NCBI GenBank assembly: GCA_963705155.1
Contig: CAVPJC010000011.1
Span: forward strand, 1-47,287
Source: CAVPJC01 sp963705155
GTDB lineage: Bacteria > Chloroflexota > Anaerolineae > Anaerolineales > UBA4823
Reading direction: 5' to 3'
Length of the DNA: 47,287 nucleotides
Translations under genes and position numbers: made by a program
Shown: positions 14,609-23,571 of the stretch, piece after piece
Numbering within the stretch: position 1 is the first letter of the stretch
Layout: every line of letters begins with the position of its first letter
Notes under the pieces: generated by a model
Database searches by the model: none
What the model was told of the DNA's origin: nothing
The model's input: the letters and a program-made list of their open reading frames with translations, nothing else

Positions 14609-16081
14609 ATGAAATTCATCCAATCGCGTTTCAACTACCTGTTCGGCTCAACCAAGGGCTTGATATTGGTGGCGATTGCCATGATCGCCATGGTCACCGC
14701 TGTCTGGGGGATGCTCTCCGGCCCAATGGCCGAATTGGGCGTGCGTGAAGTGGTGGTCAGGCTGTTGGGTATGGATATGGCGCAGGCCGACCGCGAGGGG
14801 CGCATCATCATCCTGTACCATTCTATTGCTATGGCTGTGGTTGCCATCGAAACCTACATGATCACCAGCCTGCTGAAGATCAAGCCCTTCTTCAAGACGG
14901 CCATCAACGTTCTCATCACGGTTGGTTACATCGTGACGATGATCTTCGGCCTGGGTTTTGCTTACTTTGGCCATAACTGGGCTTTCCACGGATTGTATAT
15001 CGCCGGTCTGTCGCTGATTTTCTTCGCCGGCGTGCTGATGGTAGTTGCTCTCTGGCCCTGGGACCCGGCCTACCGCAACACCGACAAGGCTTATGCGCAT
15101 CTCGGCAGACTGGACCTCGAGCGAGCGGCCTTCTTCGTTACCGCTCTAACGACGGTCATTTCGGCGCTGTTCGGTGCAGTGCCTGGCTCGATGTTTGGCA
15201 ACGGGTTCGAAGCGTTCCTCGCCGAAAACATCATCCGCCTCCCTGATAAAAGCACGCTGGAGTATTCGGTCATCGGTCACCTGCATATCATGCTGGCGCT
15301 GATTTGCATCATGATCACGCTCATCGTTGGCCGCTGGCTTAACTTCAAGGGCATCTTGCACAAGATTGCCATGCCGCTGATGATTTTGGGCGCCATCGTG
15401 CTCAACCTGGGCGTGTGGGGCGTGGTTACCCCGCTTGAGCCGGTTGCGCATATGATCATCTACGTTGGGGCTACGCCCTCTATGCTGGCGGCGCTCTTCT
15501 TGCTCATTTGGAGCTGGGCCAAGCTGATGCAAGATGGCACTGCGCATCTCCAGAAGCCCAACTTTGGACAGAAGATCAGCGCCCTGCTGCACGACCCGCT
15601 CAAGTTTGGCCCAACCTGGCAAATGCTCTTCATGAACTTCACCACCTCCGGAATCGGCATCTTCATGGCTGTCAAACTGGATGAGATATTCCGCGTCTGG
15701 CCGGCACGCGAGGAGCGTATTGAGCTGACCGGCCACTGGCATGTTCTTTCAGCCATTGTTGCCACCATCATCCTGATGTACTATGGCGATATGATCGGCC
15801 TGAAAGGCAAAGTCCGCCAGTTGTATGGCTGGAGCCTGATCGCACTGTCGGATATCGCTTTTGCTGCTGTCACGGTCTTTGAGATGAAACGCCTCTTTAT
15901 CAGCGAAGCAGAACAGCAGCCATTGGTCAATGTGCTGATGTACACCATGGAATTTGGCCTGGCCATGCTGCTGTTGTTACTGGCGATTGTGATGGTCTGG
16001 CGTCTGGTAGATCTGTTCAAGTCAAAGGGGCGGTGGACAGAAGAATTGAGCCACGAACTTTCGCAGGAGGTGGCGAAGTGA
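14609..16081 (+). CDS. 12-TM protein resembling a divergent heme-copper oxidase/NO reductase subunit I
   Basis: A 490-residue protein with about 12 helices, the count in subunit I of heme-copper oxidases and NO reductases. H71 in TM2 (ILYHSIAMAVVAIE) and H376/H378 in TM10 (TGHWHVLSAIVATI) stand where those enzymes place the low-spin heme ligands and the high-spin heme ligand. Further histidines lie in TM6 (H224, H226 in VIGHLHIM) and at H281. The canonical copper site is not visible: there is no HPEVY in TM6 and no HH pair in TM7. It may be a non-canonical oxidase or a heme b protein. A heme O synthase-like gene lies two genes downstream. The ATG at 14609 has TGAGG upstream. Confidence 0.55.
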   Translation: MKFIQSRFNYLFGSTKGLILVAIAMIAMVTAVWGMLSGPMAELGVREVVVRLLGMDMAQADREGRIIILYHSIAMAVVAIETYMITSLLKIKPFFKTAINVLITVGYIVTMIFGLGFAYFGHNWAFHGLYIAGLSLIFFAGVLMVVALWPWDPAYRNTDKAYAHLGRLDLERAAFFVTALTTVISALFGAVPGSMFGNGFEAFLAENIIRLPDKSTLEYSVIGHLHIMLALICIMITLIVGRWLNFKGILHKIAMPLMILGAIVLNLGVWGVVTPLEPVAHMIIYVGATPSMLAALFLLIWSWAKLMQDGTAHLQKPNFGQKISALLHDPLKFGPTWQMLFMNFTTSGIGIFMAVKLDEIFRVWPAREERIELTGHWHVLSAIVATIILMYYGDMIGLKGKVRQLYGWSLIALSDIAFAAVTVFEMKRLFISEAEQQPLVNVLMYTMEFGLAMLLLLLAIVMVWRLVDLFKSKGRWTEELSHELSQEVAK

Positions 16082-16971
16082 GTCGCATCCTCCCCATTTT
16101 CCTGTTGGCTGTGTTCCTGTCTGCGTGTGCTCCCGTAGATTTGAATGCACCCCTTCCCATCTTCGACACGGGTGTAGACTCGGACGCCTGGACGCAGATC
16201 CCGGCAGGCGATTTCTACTTTGGTCAGCATGACGATATCGAAACCACAGGTGTTTACGAGATCATGCTCACCGACGTTACCACGGCGCAGTACGCGGCCT
16301 TCCTCAACCAGGCACTGACAGACGGCTATGTGAAAGTGGATGATGAGCAGATCGTCGGCTACTATCCCGGCGACGGGTTTCACGGCGTGAAGCACGAAGA
16401 GCCCATCGAGGCTGGCGATTGGATCTTCATCCCATTGAACGATCCATCCCAGCGCATCCGGTTTGATGGTACCACCTTCACCGTCCAGCCAGGATATGAG
16501 AACCACCCCATGACGATGGTGAGCTGGTTTGGAGCCTGGGGCTACTGCGGATATAACGATTGGCGGCTGCCGACTGAAGTGGAATGGGAAAAAGCTGGAC
16601 GAGGTACGGATGCGCGGCCTTTACCGTGGGGTGATGACATCCTGCGCACAAACGCGAATTTCTATGCCAGCCGAGATCCGTTCGAGGATATGAGCTCCTT
16701 CGGATCACGCACTACCCCCGTCGGCTTCTACAATGGCAGAACCTATGATGGCTATGTTACGCTCGATTCCGCCTCACCCTACGGCTTATACGACATGGCG
16801 GGTAATGTTTGGCAGTGGACCGGCAACGTTTACGAAGGGATGCATTACCGCTTTATGCGCGGCGGATCGAAGGACACCTATGATATGGACTTGAGATTGT
16901 GGGTGCGCAATAATGCCACGCCTACTTATTTCAGCCCGGGCGTAGGGTTCCGCTGCGCCCGTGATAAGTAA
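16078..16971 (+). CDS. Formylglycine-generating-enzyme-like (SUMF1) lipoprotein
   Basis: A 297-residue protein from the GTG at 16078, which overlaps the previous stop (GTGA) and follows AGGAGG. The signal peptide ends in the lipobox LSAC (C17), so it is an envelope lipoprotein. The FGE-sulfatase fold is clear: QIPAGDFYFG, YEIMLTDVTTAQYAAFLN, VSWFGAWGYCGYNDWRLP with TEVEWEKAGRG, YGLYDMAGNVWQWTGN, MRGGS and the closing GFRCARD. Some members modify sulfatases, others (such as NirV) accompany respiratory enzymes. Overlap with the oxidase-like gene and absence of any sulfatase suggests the second kind. Its actual role is unknown. Confidence 0.85.
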   Translation: MSRILPIFLLAVFLSACAPVDLNAPLPIFDTGVDSDAWTQIPAGDFYFGQHDDIETTGVYEIMLTDVTTAQYAAFLNQALTDGYVKVDDEQIVGYYPGDGFHGVKHEEPIEAGDWIFIPLNDPSQRIRFDGTTFTVQPGYENHPMTMVSWFGAWGYCGYNDWRLPTEVEWEKAGRGTDARPLPWGDDILRTNANFYASRDPFEDMSSFGSRTTPVGFYNGRTYDGYVTLDSASPYGLYDMAGNVWQWTGNVYEGMHYRFMRGGSKDTYDMDLRLWVRNNATPTYFSPGVGFRCARDK

Positions 16972-17032
16972 TTTTCCCAAAAGGCAGGATGCGGTAAACC
17001 CGCCCACCTTTTTATCTTGTAAGAGCAAAAGC

Positions 17033-17887
17033 ATGAACACTGTACTTGCCAAAATCCGCTTCTATTGGCCGCTCATTAAAAGCCTGCAAACCGGCCTGCT
17101 CGTATCTACCGGCCTGGCAGGTTATATGAGCGCCCGCTGCCCCATCTTCAACCTGCCCACCATGGCCGGGTTGTTGGTCAGCCTGGTGGCTTCCATCAGC
17201 GGCAGTACCATTCTCAACATGTGGTGGGATCGCGATATTGACGCTAAAATGGATCGCACAAAAAAACGACCACTGGCATCTGGCAATATTAACCCTACTG
17301 CGGCCTTGCGTGTGGGGCTGGCGCTCTGTGTGCTGGGTGTGGGTTTGGCGGTAGCTTTGGATACCCTGTATGGCCTGGTTATCTTTGCAGGGTTGTTCTT
17401 TGATGTAGTTGTTTATACCATTTGGCTCAAGCGGCGCACCTGTTGGAGCATCGTCTGGGGCGGCATTTCGGGCGGCATGCCCATCCTGGCCGGGCGGGTT
17501 CTGGGTGTGGGTGGTCTGGATTGGGTCGGGGTATTAATTTCTCTTGGCATCCTGCTCTGGATCCCGACCCATATCATGACTTTTAGCATGCGGTATTTTG
17601 ATGATTACCAGGCAGCAGGCGTGCCTACATTCCCATCTACCTATGGGTTTGGCTTTACCCGGGCAACGATTGCGCTATCGAGCATCCTGGCCGCGCTTGC
17701 CATGGGCTTCGCAGCCTGGGGCATCGGCATGGAATGGGGCTTTTTGCGATTGCTGGGGGTGCTATCGGTTGGTCTGTTCGTCCTGGCGATCAGCATGATC
17801 TTCCGCCCTTCAGAGCGTATCAACTTTGGATTGTTTAAATATGCTTCGGTCTATATGCTTTCCTCCATGCTATTGATGATGCTCTAG
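17033..17887 (+). CDS. ctaB: UbiA-family prenyltransferase, heme O synthase-like
   Basis: A 284-residue, about 8-9 TM prenyltransferase. The first aspartate motif is N62-x3-D66-x3-D70 (NMWWDRDIDAKMDRT), and the second-half motif is YFDDYQAAGVPTFP. YTIWLKRRT with IVWGGISGGMPILAG is the pattern of protoheme IX farnesyltransferases (CtaB/CyoE), which make heme O for terminal oxidases. Other UbiA enzymes use quinone or chlorophyll precursors, so the symbol is a best guess. Placement behind an oxidase-like membrane protein supports the heme role. The ATG at 17033 lies 61 bases after the previous stop. Confidence 0.72.
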   Translation: MNTVLAKIRFYWPLIKSLQTGLLVSTGLAGYMSARCPIFNLPTMAGLLVSLVASISGSTILNMWWDRDIDAKMDRTKKRPLASGNINPTAALRVGLALCVLGVGLAVALDTLYGLVIFAGLFFDVVVYTIWLKRRTCWSIVWGGISGGMPILAGRVLGVGGLDWVGVLISLGILLWIPTHIMTFSMRYFDDYQAAGVPTFPSTYGFGFTRATIALSSILAALAMGFAAWGIGMEWGFLRLLGVLSVGLFVLAISMIFRPSERINFGLFKYASVYMLSSMLLMML

Positions 17888-17903
17888 CGGATGGATAAAC
17901 ATC

Positions 17904-18509
17904 ATGAAAATATCTATTCTTGACCGGATTCTATTGCTCATCACTGGCCTGCTTGCCGCTTACCAGGTGGCCATTGGTATTGATGGCTTCGCCACACTTC
18001 CCATCATCGCCTACACCATTGCTTTTGGCGTGCTCCTGATTGCGGGACTGCTGCTGATGATCCTCGGCTTTGAAGTGCTGGATTCGGCCATCGTGATCGT
18101 TGTCTCGACGATTATTCCACTTTCATTGTCCCTTGGCCTGGTGTGGCAACATCTCCCCGCTTTCCGCAGTGCCTACCTGATCTTTGCAATGATAGGGTTC
18201 CTGGCGATTGCCATCACTCGCGCGATCGCCATGCCGAGCAAATTACCAACGATGGTTCTGGCCCTGGTGCATGGTGTGGCAGGAATGACGATCTTCTTAC
18301 TGCCATTATTGCTTGCACTGCAGGGCGCGACGGGCGCGGCTTTCTCTCTCGTTGGTGTGGGCGGAGCGCTGATTGGCGTCGGCGGTCTCTTGTTCTCATT
18401 CCTGAAGGCGGGTAAGCCTGTCCTTTCAAGAGAGACGATCCTGAAAATCTTACCAGGGTTGTTACTGCTCATGACGATTTGCTTTGTGGCAGGATTCGCG
18501 TTTGGGTAA
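17904..18509 (+). CDS. Unknown membrane protein (about 7 TM)
   Basis: A 201-residue very hydrophobic protein with about seven helices and small Gly-rich turns (LVGVGGALIGVGGLLFSF near residues 147-165). No histidine or cysteine pairs suggest cofactors apart from H83 and H121. It follows the UbiA gene by 16 bases. I do not recognise the family. Confidence 0.7.
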   Translation: MKISILDRILLLITGLLAAYQVAIGIDGFATLPIIAYTIAFGVLLIAGLLLMILGFEVLDSAIVIVVSTIIPLSLSLGLVWQHLPAFRSAYLIFAMIGFLAIAITRAIAMPSKLPTMVLALVHGVAGMTIFLLPLLLALQGATGAAFSLVGVGGALIGVGGLLFSFLKAGKPVLSRETILKILPGLLLLMTICFVAGFAFG

Positions 18510-18562
18510 CTGACAATTCAGAAAATCAACCGATTTCTGACCGAGTTCTGAAAGGAGAAAGA

Positions 18563-19306
18563 ATGGCCAAGAATAGTTTCCTCGCAAAGTTCCTCCGTTT
18601 TATGGGTATCGTGTTGATGGGGCTGACGGCCGGGTTTACCCTGCTGGGCGGCGCCGGCACGAGCTGCGCTGCGCTCTTCCCTACCAACTGGGATAGTATG
18701 ACGCCACTAGTACCATTCCAGTGGCTGTATATTTTGTTCGTGCTGGTGGGTATCGCCCTCGGCATCCTGGGCATCCGCGCCACGATCTTGCTCGTAAAGG
18801 GGACAGAGAAATCCTATCGCCAGGCATTGCTTGTGTTGATTTCCGGCGTGGTAATCGGTGCCATCCACATCTTCGCCTCGCGGGCGCTACGTGGCAGCTC
18901 CATGCCTGTAGATGCTGTGGTGTACACAACCGTCCTGACGTTGATCATCTTCCTGCTGTTCCGCATCCCTTCCATCTGGCAGGGCGTGAATTTTGCAGGA
19001 AGTGACGCTAAATCTAACAGGCCTGCCAGCGGCGCGGCGGCTATCATACTCGGCCTGTTGGCGCTTACCATTCAATATACGATGGGATCTACGCATACCT
19101 GGAATAACGTCAATTATGCAGATGCGTTCAACCTTTCGATGACCGGCCTGGGGTGTGTGTGTCTGCTATTTGGATGCGCACTACTGGTGAAATCGTGCAA
19201 TGAAAAAATAAAGCTGCCCCACCACCGTGGGGCAGCTAGACGGGTTTATCCCGAACCGAAACCTCTTCCGGTGGAGCAGTTTATTGCCATGCCGCGCTTT
19301 GAATAG
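18563..19306 (+). CDS. Unknown membrane protein with basic C-terminal tail
   Basis: A 247-residue protein with five to six helices and a C-terminal cytoplasmic or external tail (KLPHHRGAARR onward). GAAAGGAGAAAG precedes the ATG. Cysteines occur at residues 33 and near 196-212 (GLGCVCLLFGCALL, then SCNEK). The last part of the frame overlaps a hairpin that would terminate minus-strand transcripts. It is the last gene of the plus-strand operon and converges on the polysaccharide locus. Family unknown. Confidence 0.7.
   Translation: MAKNSFLAKFLRFMGIVLMGLTAGFTLLGGAGTSCAALFPTNWDSMTPLVPFQWLYILFVLVGIALGILGIRATILLVKGTEKSYRQALLVLISGVVIGAIHIFASRALRGSSMPVDAVVYTTVLTLIIFLLFRIPSIWQGVNFAGSDAKSNRPASGAAAIILGLLALTIQYTMGSTHTWNNVNYADAFNLSMTGLGCVCLLFGCALLVKSCNEKIKLPHHRGAARRVYPEPKPLPVEQFIAMPRFE
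19203..19237 (-). terminator. Rho-independent terminator for minus-strand transcripts
   Basis: An 11-bp stem, AGCTGCCCCAC (19212-19222) with GTGGGGCAGCT (19227-19237), has a CACC loop. On the minus strand it is followed by TTTATTTTTTCA, a strong U-tract. It lies inside the last 100 bases of the plus-strand gene and would stop read-through from the polysaccharide locus. Confidence 0.75.
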
Positions 19307-19379
19307 CGCCAAATACTGGCAGCACTGCCCGGCAAATTAGTAAGGTGACGGTCGGGATGAATGCTTTAAAACCCGAGTT

Positions 19380-19426
19380 AAAACAATACGACCGAGCGCT
19401 TTTACCCTGAGCGTCCCGGTCGTATT
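19380..19426 (-). terminator. Probable terminator at the end of the polysaccharide locus
   Basis: Arms AATACGACCG (19385-19394) and CGGTCGTATT (19417-19426) pair perfectly over 10 bp. The minus strand then continues GTTTTAACTC, a short U-tract. It lies about 85 bases after the stop of the repeat protein gene and is the first of two stem-loops facing the same way. Nothing else is visible in the gap 19307-19511. Confidence 0.6.
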
Positions 19427-19511
19427 ACGCGTCACAAAGTATTGTATTCGTTATCGTGCGAGTGTGCCACCCACAAATCTGGAGTTGACAGATGATTGAA
19501 ATGACCGTAAA

Positions 19512-22500
19512 TTAACCCCCGATGATTGGCATGAAAATCCGGGGCAAAAGATTCCTGTAAATCCAGATAAACTGTAGCAGCGATAGGTTTCCAGCTCCGT
19601 CCCTTGCTGTGACAAAGATTTGATTCCAACCATAATTCAAAGATCGGGTATCTAAATCCCACTGATAAGGGCTATTGTCAACTATGCCAATATCTACGTA
19701 TCTGTTCATGGGTGCGTCCCAACGGAAAAAGCGCACCTGTTGCATGGAATGATTATCGGCTGCATTTGCTTCCAACTGCACCAATTGGTCATAAACCTCG
19801 TAGATCTCCCCATTTCCCACTGGTGAAATCCAGTTGATCGTTGGAATGATCGGATCAATAGTTATCTGAACGGTTGTTAATTCCGAGTCATTGGCGCCAT
19901 CGTTTGCCACGTAGGCAAAGAGGTCGGTATCTACCTGGGTAAAACTTTGAGTCGGTGTATAAACGAATGCACCATTTATTTCTAAATCGAGCATCCCTTT
20001 TTGTGGGTCACTCATTTTGGCTGCAACCAAAGGGTCATTATTTGCATCTGTGTCGTTGCTCAACACACCTGGAAAACTGATTATTAAAGGTTGATCCGGC
20101 TTTGCATTGGTTAAGTAGTTATCTTCGGTTGCGACTGGCGCAAAATCATCGTTGATATTGATCCCGGAGACATTGGCAACATCCAGGCTATCGTAGGCTG
20201 GGTCCGTGCTGCTGGCGAAGCCTGTAATTATCAGATAGGATTGGTCACCGTCGTCAAGCAGGTCATCTATGCCTGTAACCGTGGCCACATGAGCGATAGA
20301 CCAATCGGAGGGAGAAAACGTCAACTGGTTCGGGGAGATGCTCGCTTCACCTGTATCTGAACTGGTGAGCCCGATGGTTACATCAGCAAGAGGCTGGTTA
20401 TTGAGGAAAATTTCGAATGTAGCTGTCCCGCCGGCTTCGGTGGTGATCAGACCCACGGTAGGATTGACGGTGATCCCGGCAGTGTCATTGTCTTGATTGG
20501 TCACTGATACATTGGCAGCGTTCAGGCCATTGTAATTCGGGTCGCTGCTGGAAGCTGGAGCTGTGATGGCCTGATAGGGGATATTCCCATCAACGATCAG
20601 GTCGTCCACCCCGGTCACGGTCGCCGTCTGCTCAATGGACCAGTTGCCGGAGGTAAAGGTCAGGCTGGTTGGTGATACCGTACCTTCGGTGGTATCCGAG
20701 CTGCTCAGCCCGATCGTCACGGAAGAGCCCGGCTGGCTGGTCAGGACGACGGTGAAGGTAGCCGTCCCGCCAGATTCGGTGGTGATCAGACCCACGGTAG
20801 GATTGACGGTGATCCCGGCAGTGTCATTGTCTTGATTGGTCACCGATACATTGGCAGCGTTCAGGCCATTGTAATTCGGGTCGCTGCTGGAAGCTGCAGC
20901 TGTGATGACCTGATAGAGGATATTCCCATCAACGATCAGGTCGTCCACCCCGGTCACGGTCACCGTCTGCTCAATGGACCAGTTGCCGGAGGTAAAGGTC
21001 AGGCTGGCTGGTGAGACCGTGCCTTCGGTGGTATCCGAGCTGATCAGCCCGATCGTCACGGAAGAGCCTGGCTGGCTGGTCAGGACGATCGTGAAGGTGG
21101 CCGTCCCGCCAGCTTCGGTGGTGATCAGACCCGACGGTAGGATTAACAGTGATCCCGGCGGTGTCGTTATCTTGATTGGTCACCGATACATTGGCAGCGT
21201 TCAGGCCATTGTAATTCGGGTCGCTGCTGGAAGCTGGAGTTGTGATGACCTGATAGGGGATATTCCCATCAACGATCAGGTCGTCCACCCCGGTCACGGT
21301 CACCGTCTGCTCAACGGACCAGTTGCCGGAAGTAAAGGTCAGGCTGGCTGGTGAGACCGTGCCTTCGGTGGTATCCGAGCTGCTCAGCCCGATCGTCACG
21401 GAAGAGCCTGGCTGGCTGGTCAGGACGATCGTGAAGGTGGCTGTCCCGCCGGCTTCGGTGGTGATCAGACCCACGGTAGGATTGACGGTGATCCCGGCAG
21501 TGTCATTATCTTGATTGGTCACCGATACATTGGCAGCGTTCAGGCCATTGTAATTCGGGTCGCTGCTGGAAGCTGGAGTTGTGATGACTTGATAGGGGAT
21601 ATTCCCATCAACGATCAGGTCGTCCACCCCGGTCACGGTCGCCGTCTGCTCAACGGACCAGTTGCTGGAAGTAAAGGTCAGGCTGGTTGGTGAGACCGTG
21701 CCTTCGGTGGTATCCGAGCTGATCAGCCCGATCGTCACGGAAGAGCCTGGCTGGCTGGTCAGGACGATCGTGAATGTGGCCGTCCCGCCGGCTTCGGTGG
21801 TGATCAGACCCACGGTAGGATTGACGGTGATCCCGGCGGTGTCGTTATCTTGATTGGTCACTGATACATTGGCAGCGTTCAGGCCATTGTAATTCGGGTC
21901 GCTGCTGGAAGCTGCAGCTGTGATGACCTGATAGAGGATATTCCCATCAACGATCAGGTCGTCCACCCCGGTCACGGTCACCGTCTGCTCAGCGGACCAA
22001 TTGCCGGAAGTAAAGGTCAGGCTGGTTGGTGAGACCGTGCCTTCGGTGATATCCGAGCTGATCAGCCCGATCGTCACGGAAGAGCCTGGCTGGCTGGTCA
22101 GGACGACCGTGAAGGTGGCCGTCCCGCCGGCTTCGGTGGTGATCAGACCTACGGTAGGATTGACGGTGATCCCGGCGGTGTCGTCATCTTGATTGGTCAC
22201 TGATACATCTGCGGGTCCAGGCCATCGTAATGTGGGTCGCTGCTGTCGGCTGGAGCTGTGACGACCTGATAGGGGATATCTCCGTCAACTGCCAGGTCGT
22301 CCACCCCTGTCACTGTCACCGTTTGCTCAGCGTCCCAATTGCCGGGAGTAAAGGTCAGAATGGCGGGTGAGACCGTGCCTTCGGTGGTATCCAAGCTGCT
22401 CAACCCGATCGTCACGGCAAACTCCGGCAGGCTGGTCAGGACGATCGTGAAGGTGGCTGTCCCGCCGGCTTCGGTGGTGAGCAGCCTGCGGTAGGATTGA

Positions 22501-22630
22501 CGCTTATCTCGTTATCCAGAGGGCTATGAACGTTTGTGGCGGCTGCCTTCTCGAGAGGGGTAATCAGTATCCCCATCAGGAGGATGGACATGCCTGACCA
22601 AAAAACCCGAACAATCATCTCTCTTTTCAT
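19512..22630 (-). pseudogene. Secreted Calx-beta-like repeat protein with three frameshifts
   Basis: A surface protein of about 1040 residues if read through. It begins at 22630 (MKREMIVRVFWSGM) with a signal peptide helix. Seven or so repeats of about 113 residues follow, each with TEAGGTATFTVVLTSQPGS, SSDTTEGTVSP-SLTF, TVTGVDDLIVDG and NQDNDTAGITVNPTVG, the style of Calx-beta-like adhesin domains. A cadherin-like domain (EDNYLTNAKPDQP...LSNDTDANNDP), an Ig-like domain and the C-terminus RIFMPIIGG come last. Single-base indels break the frame at about 22490, 22210 and 21132; each is visible by comparing repeat copies. Likely a cell-surface adhesin or matrix protein encoded with the polysaccharide genes. 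Confidence 0.75.
20492..22197 (-). repeat. Five near-identical tandem repeats of 339 bp
   Basis: The marker CTTGATTGGT recurs at 20492, 20831, 21171, 21510, 21849 and 22188, a period of 339 bases (113 codons). The one 340 interval contains the extra G at about 21132. Copies differ at only a few positions, often shared between neighbours, which points to recent duplication or gene conversion. More diverged units flank the array on both sides. Array length may be variable or misassembled. Confidence 0.92.
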
Positions 22631-22641
22631 TTGATTCACCA

Positions 22642-23571
22642 TCAAGGTGTTGGTGGAGGAGGAGATGTTGGAGTAGCTGGTTGTGGCGCAGTGGTGTTCG
22701 TTGGCTGCGCGGTTGGATTTGGGGGTGGAGATGTTGGAGTAGGAACCACCGGCATCGGGGTGTCACTAGGCGGGGGTTCTCTAGTTGGAGGAATGGGAGA
22801 GGGTGGTCTGGGCTTAGGTTCTTTTGTTGGGGTAGGGGTATAAATCGGTATGGGCCTGGGTGATGATGTTGGTGCAGATTGTTGAGTCCTGGTCGGTGTA
22901 GGCAATAGTTCATCGAGGGTTGGCGTACTTGTCTGAGAAGGTGGCACGTAAATCTGATCACCGGGCCGCAGGATACTATCATCGCCCAGGCAGTTCGCTG
23001 ATTGGAGGTCGATCACGCTAATCCCGAAAATTAGACTGAGCCTAAAAATCGAGTCGGTGGGTATGACGGTGTAGAGCGTCCATCCATCTGGCGGTATGCA
23101 ATCTGATATCGTTGAATTCAGGGTTTTGGTTGGCCTGACCGAAAGACCTGGCGGGGTGGGCAAAGGTGAACTACCTGTTACGACGACAAGCTCAGGCCGG
23201 ATCGATGGTACAACGATCGTTTCTTCTGGCATCAGGCTTGGGGATGGAGAAATTCCTTTCAAGCCAGAAACTGCTCCCAGTGCTATTACCAGGATAGCAA
23301 GCAGGATCAAGAGCAAAATTCCACGGTAAACCAGGCTGATGTTTAATCTTTGCCTATAGCCGGGTAAGATAATGTCATTTGGCAGCGGCCCTTGATTTGT
23401 TAGGAGGAAAACCGGACAGGAAGTGTGCTCGGAAGAGAGGCAGAACCTTTTTTGGTGGGCCGGGTTGGGGGGAGCTGCAGGCAAGGCGTGATGGCAGAAG
23501 TTGCCATCTGAGGCAAACTCAAGTGCGGTTTTGGGATCATCCTGTAATCCCAAATAACTACATCTAGACAT
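22642..23571 (-). CDS. Type II membrane protein: Cys-rich head, TM, LysM, proline-rich tail
   Basis: A 309-residue protein. Residues 1-55 form a Cys/His-rich cytoplasmic head (C4, C26, H27, C44, C52 in SYLGLQDDPKTA, NFCHH, RFCLSSEHTSCPVF), plausibly metal-binding. One helix spans about 83-103. Outside it a LysM domain at about 164-210 (YTVIPTDSIFRLSLIFG ... LRPGDQIYVP) should bind peptidoglycan-like polymer. The last 95 residues are Pro/Thr-rich linker. It ends just before the repeat protein gene and overlaps the kinase gene by 8 bases. Probable role: anchoring or sensing the cell wall or polymer. Confidence 0.8.
   Translation of the reverse strand: MSRCSYLGLQDDPKTALEFASDGNFCHHALPAAPPNPAHQKRFCLSSEHTSCPVFLLTNQGPLPNDIILPGYRQRLNISLVYRGILLLILLAILVIALGAVSGLKGISPSPSLMPEETIVVPSIRPELVVVTGSSPLPTPPGLSVRPTKTLNSTISDCIPPDGWTLYTVIPTDSIFRLSLIFGISVIDLQSANCLGDDSILRPGDQIYVPPSQTSTPTLDELLPTPTRTQQSAPTSSPRPIPIYTPTPTKEPKPRPPSPIPPTREPPPSDTPMPVVPTPTSPPPNPTAQPTNTTAPQPATPTSPPPPTP

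Noticed and set aside
20635..22192. Several similar 60-126-codon open frames on the plus strand
   Set aside because: They recur every 339 bases because they are the antisense of the tandem repeats in the secreted protein gene.
20492..22197. A CRISPR array
   Set aside because: The repeat unit is 339 bases and codes for protein without spacers; no cas genes are present.
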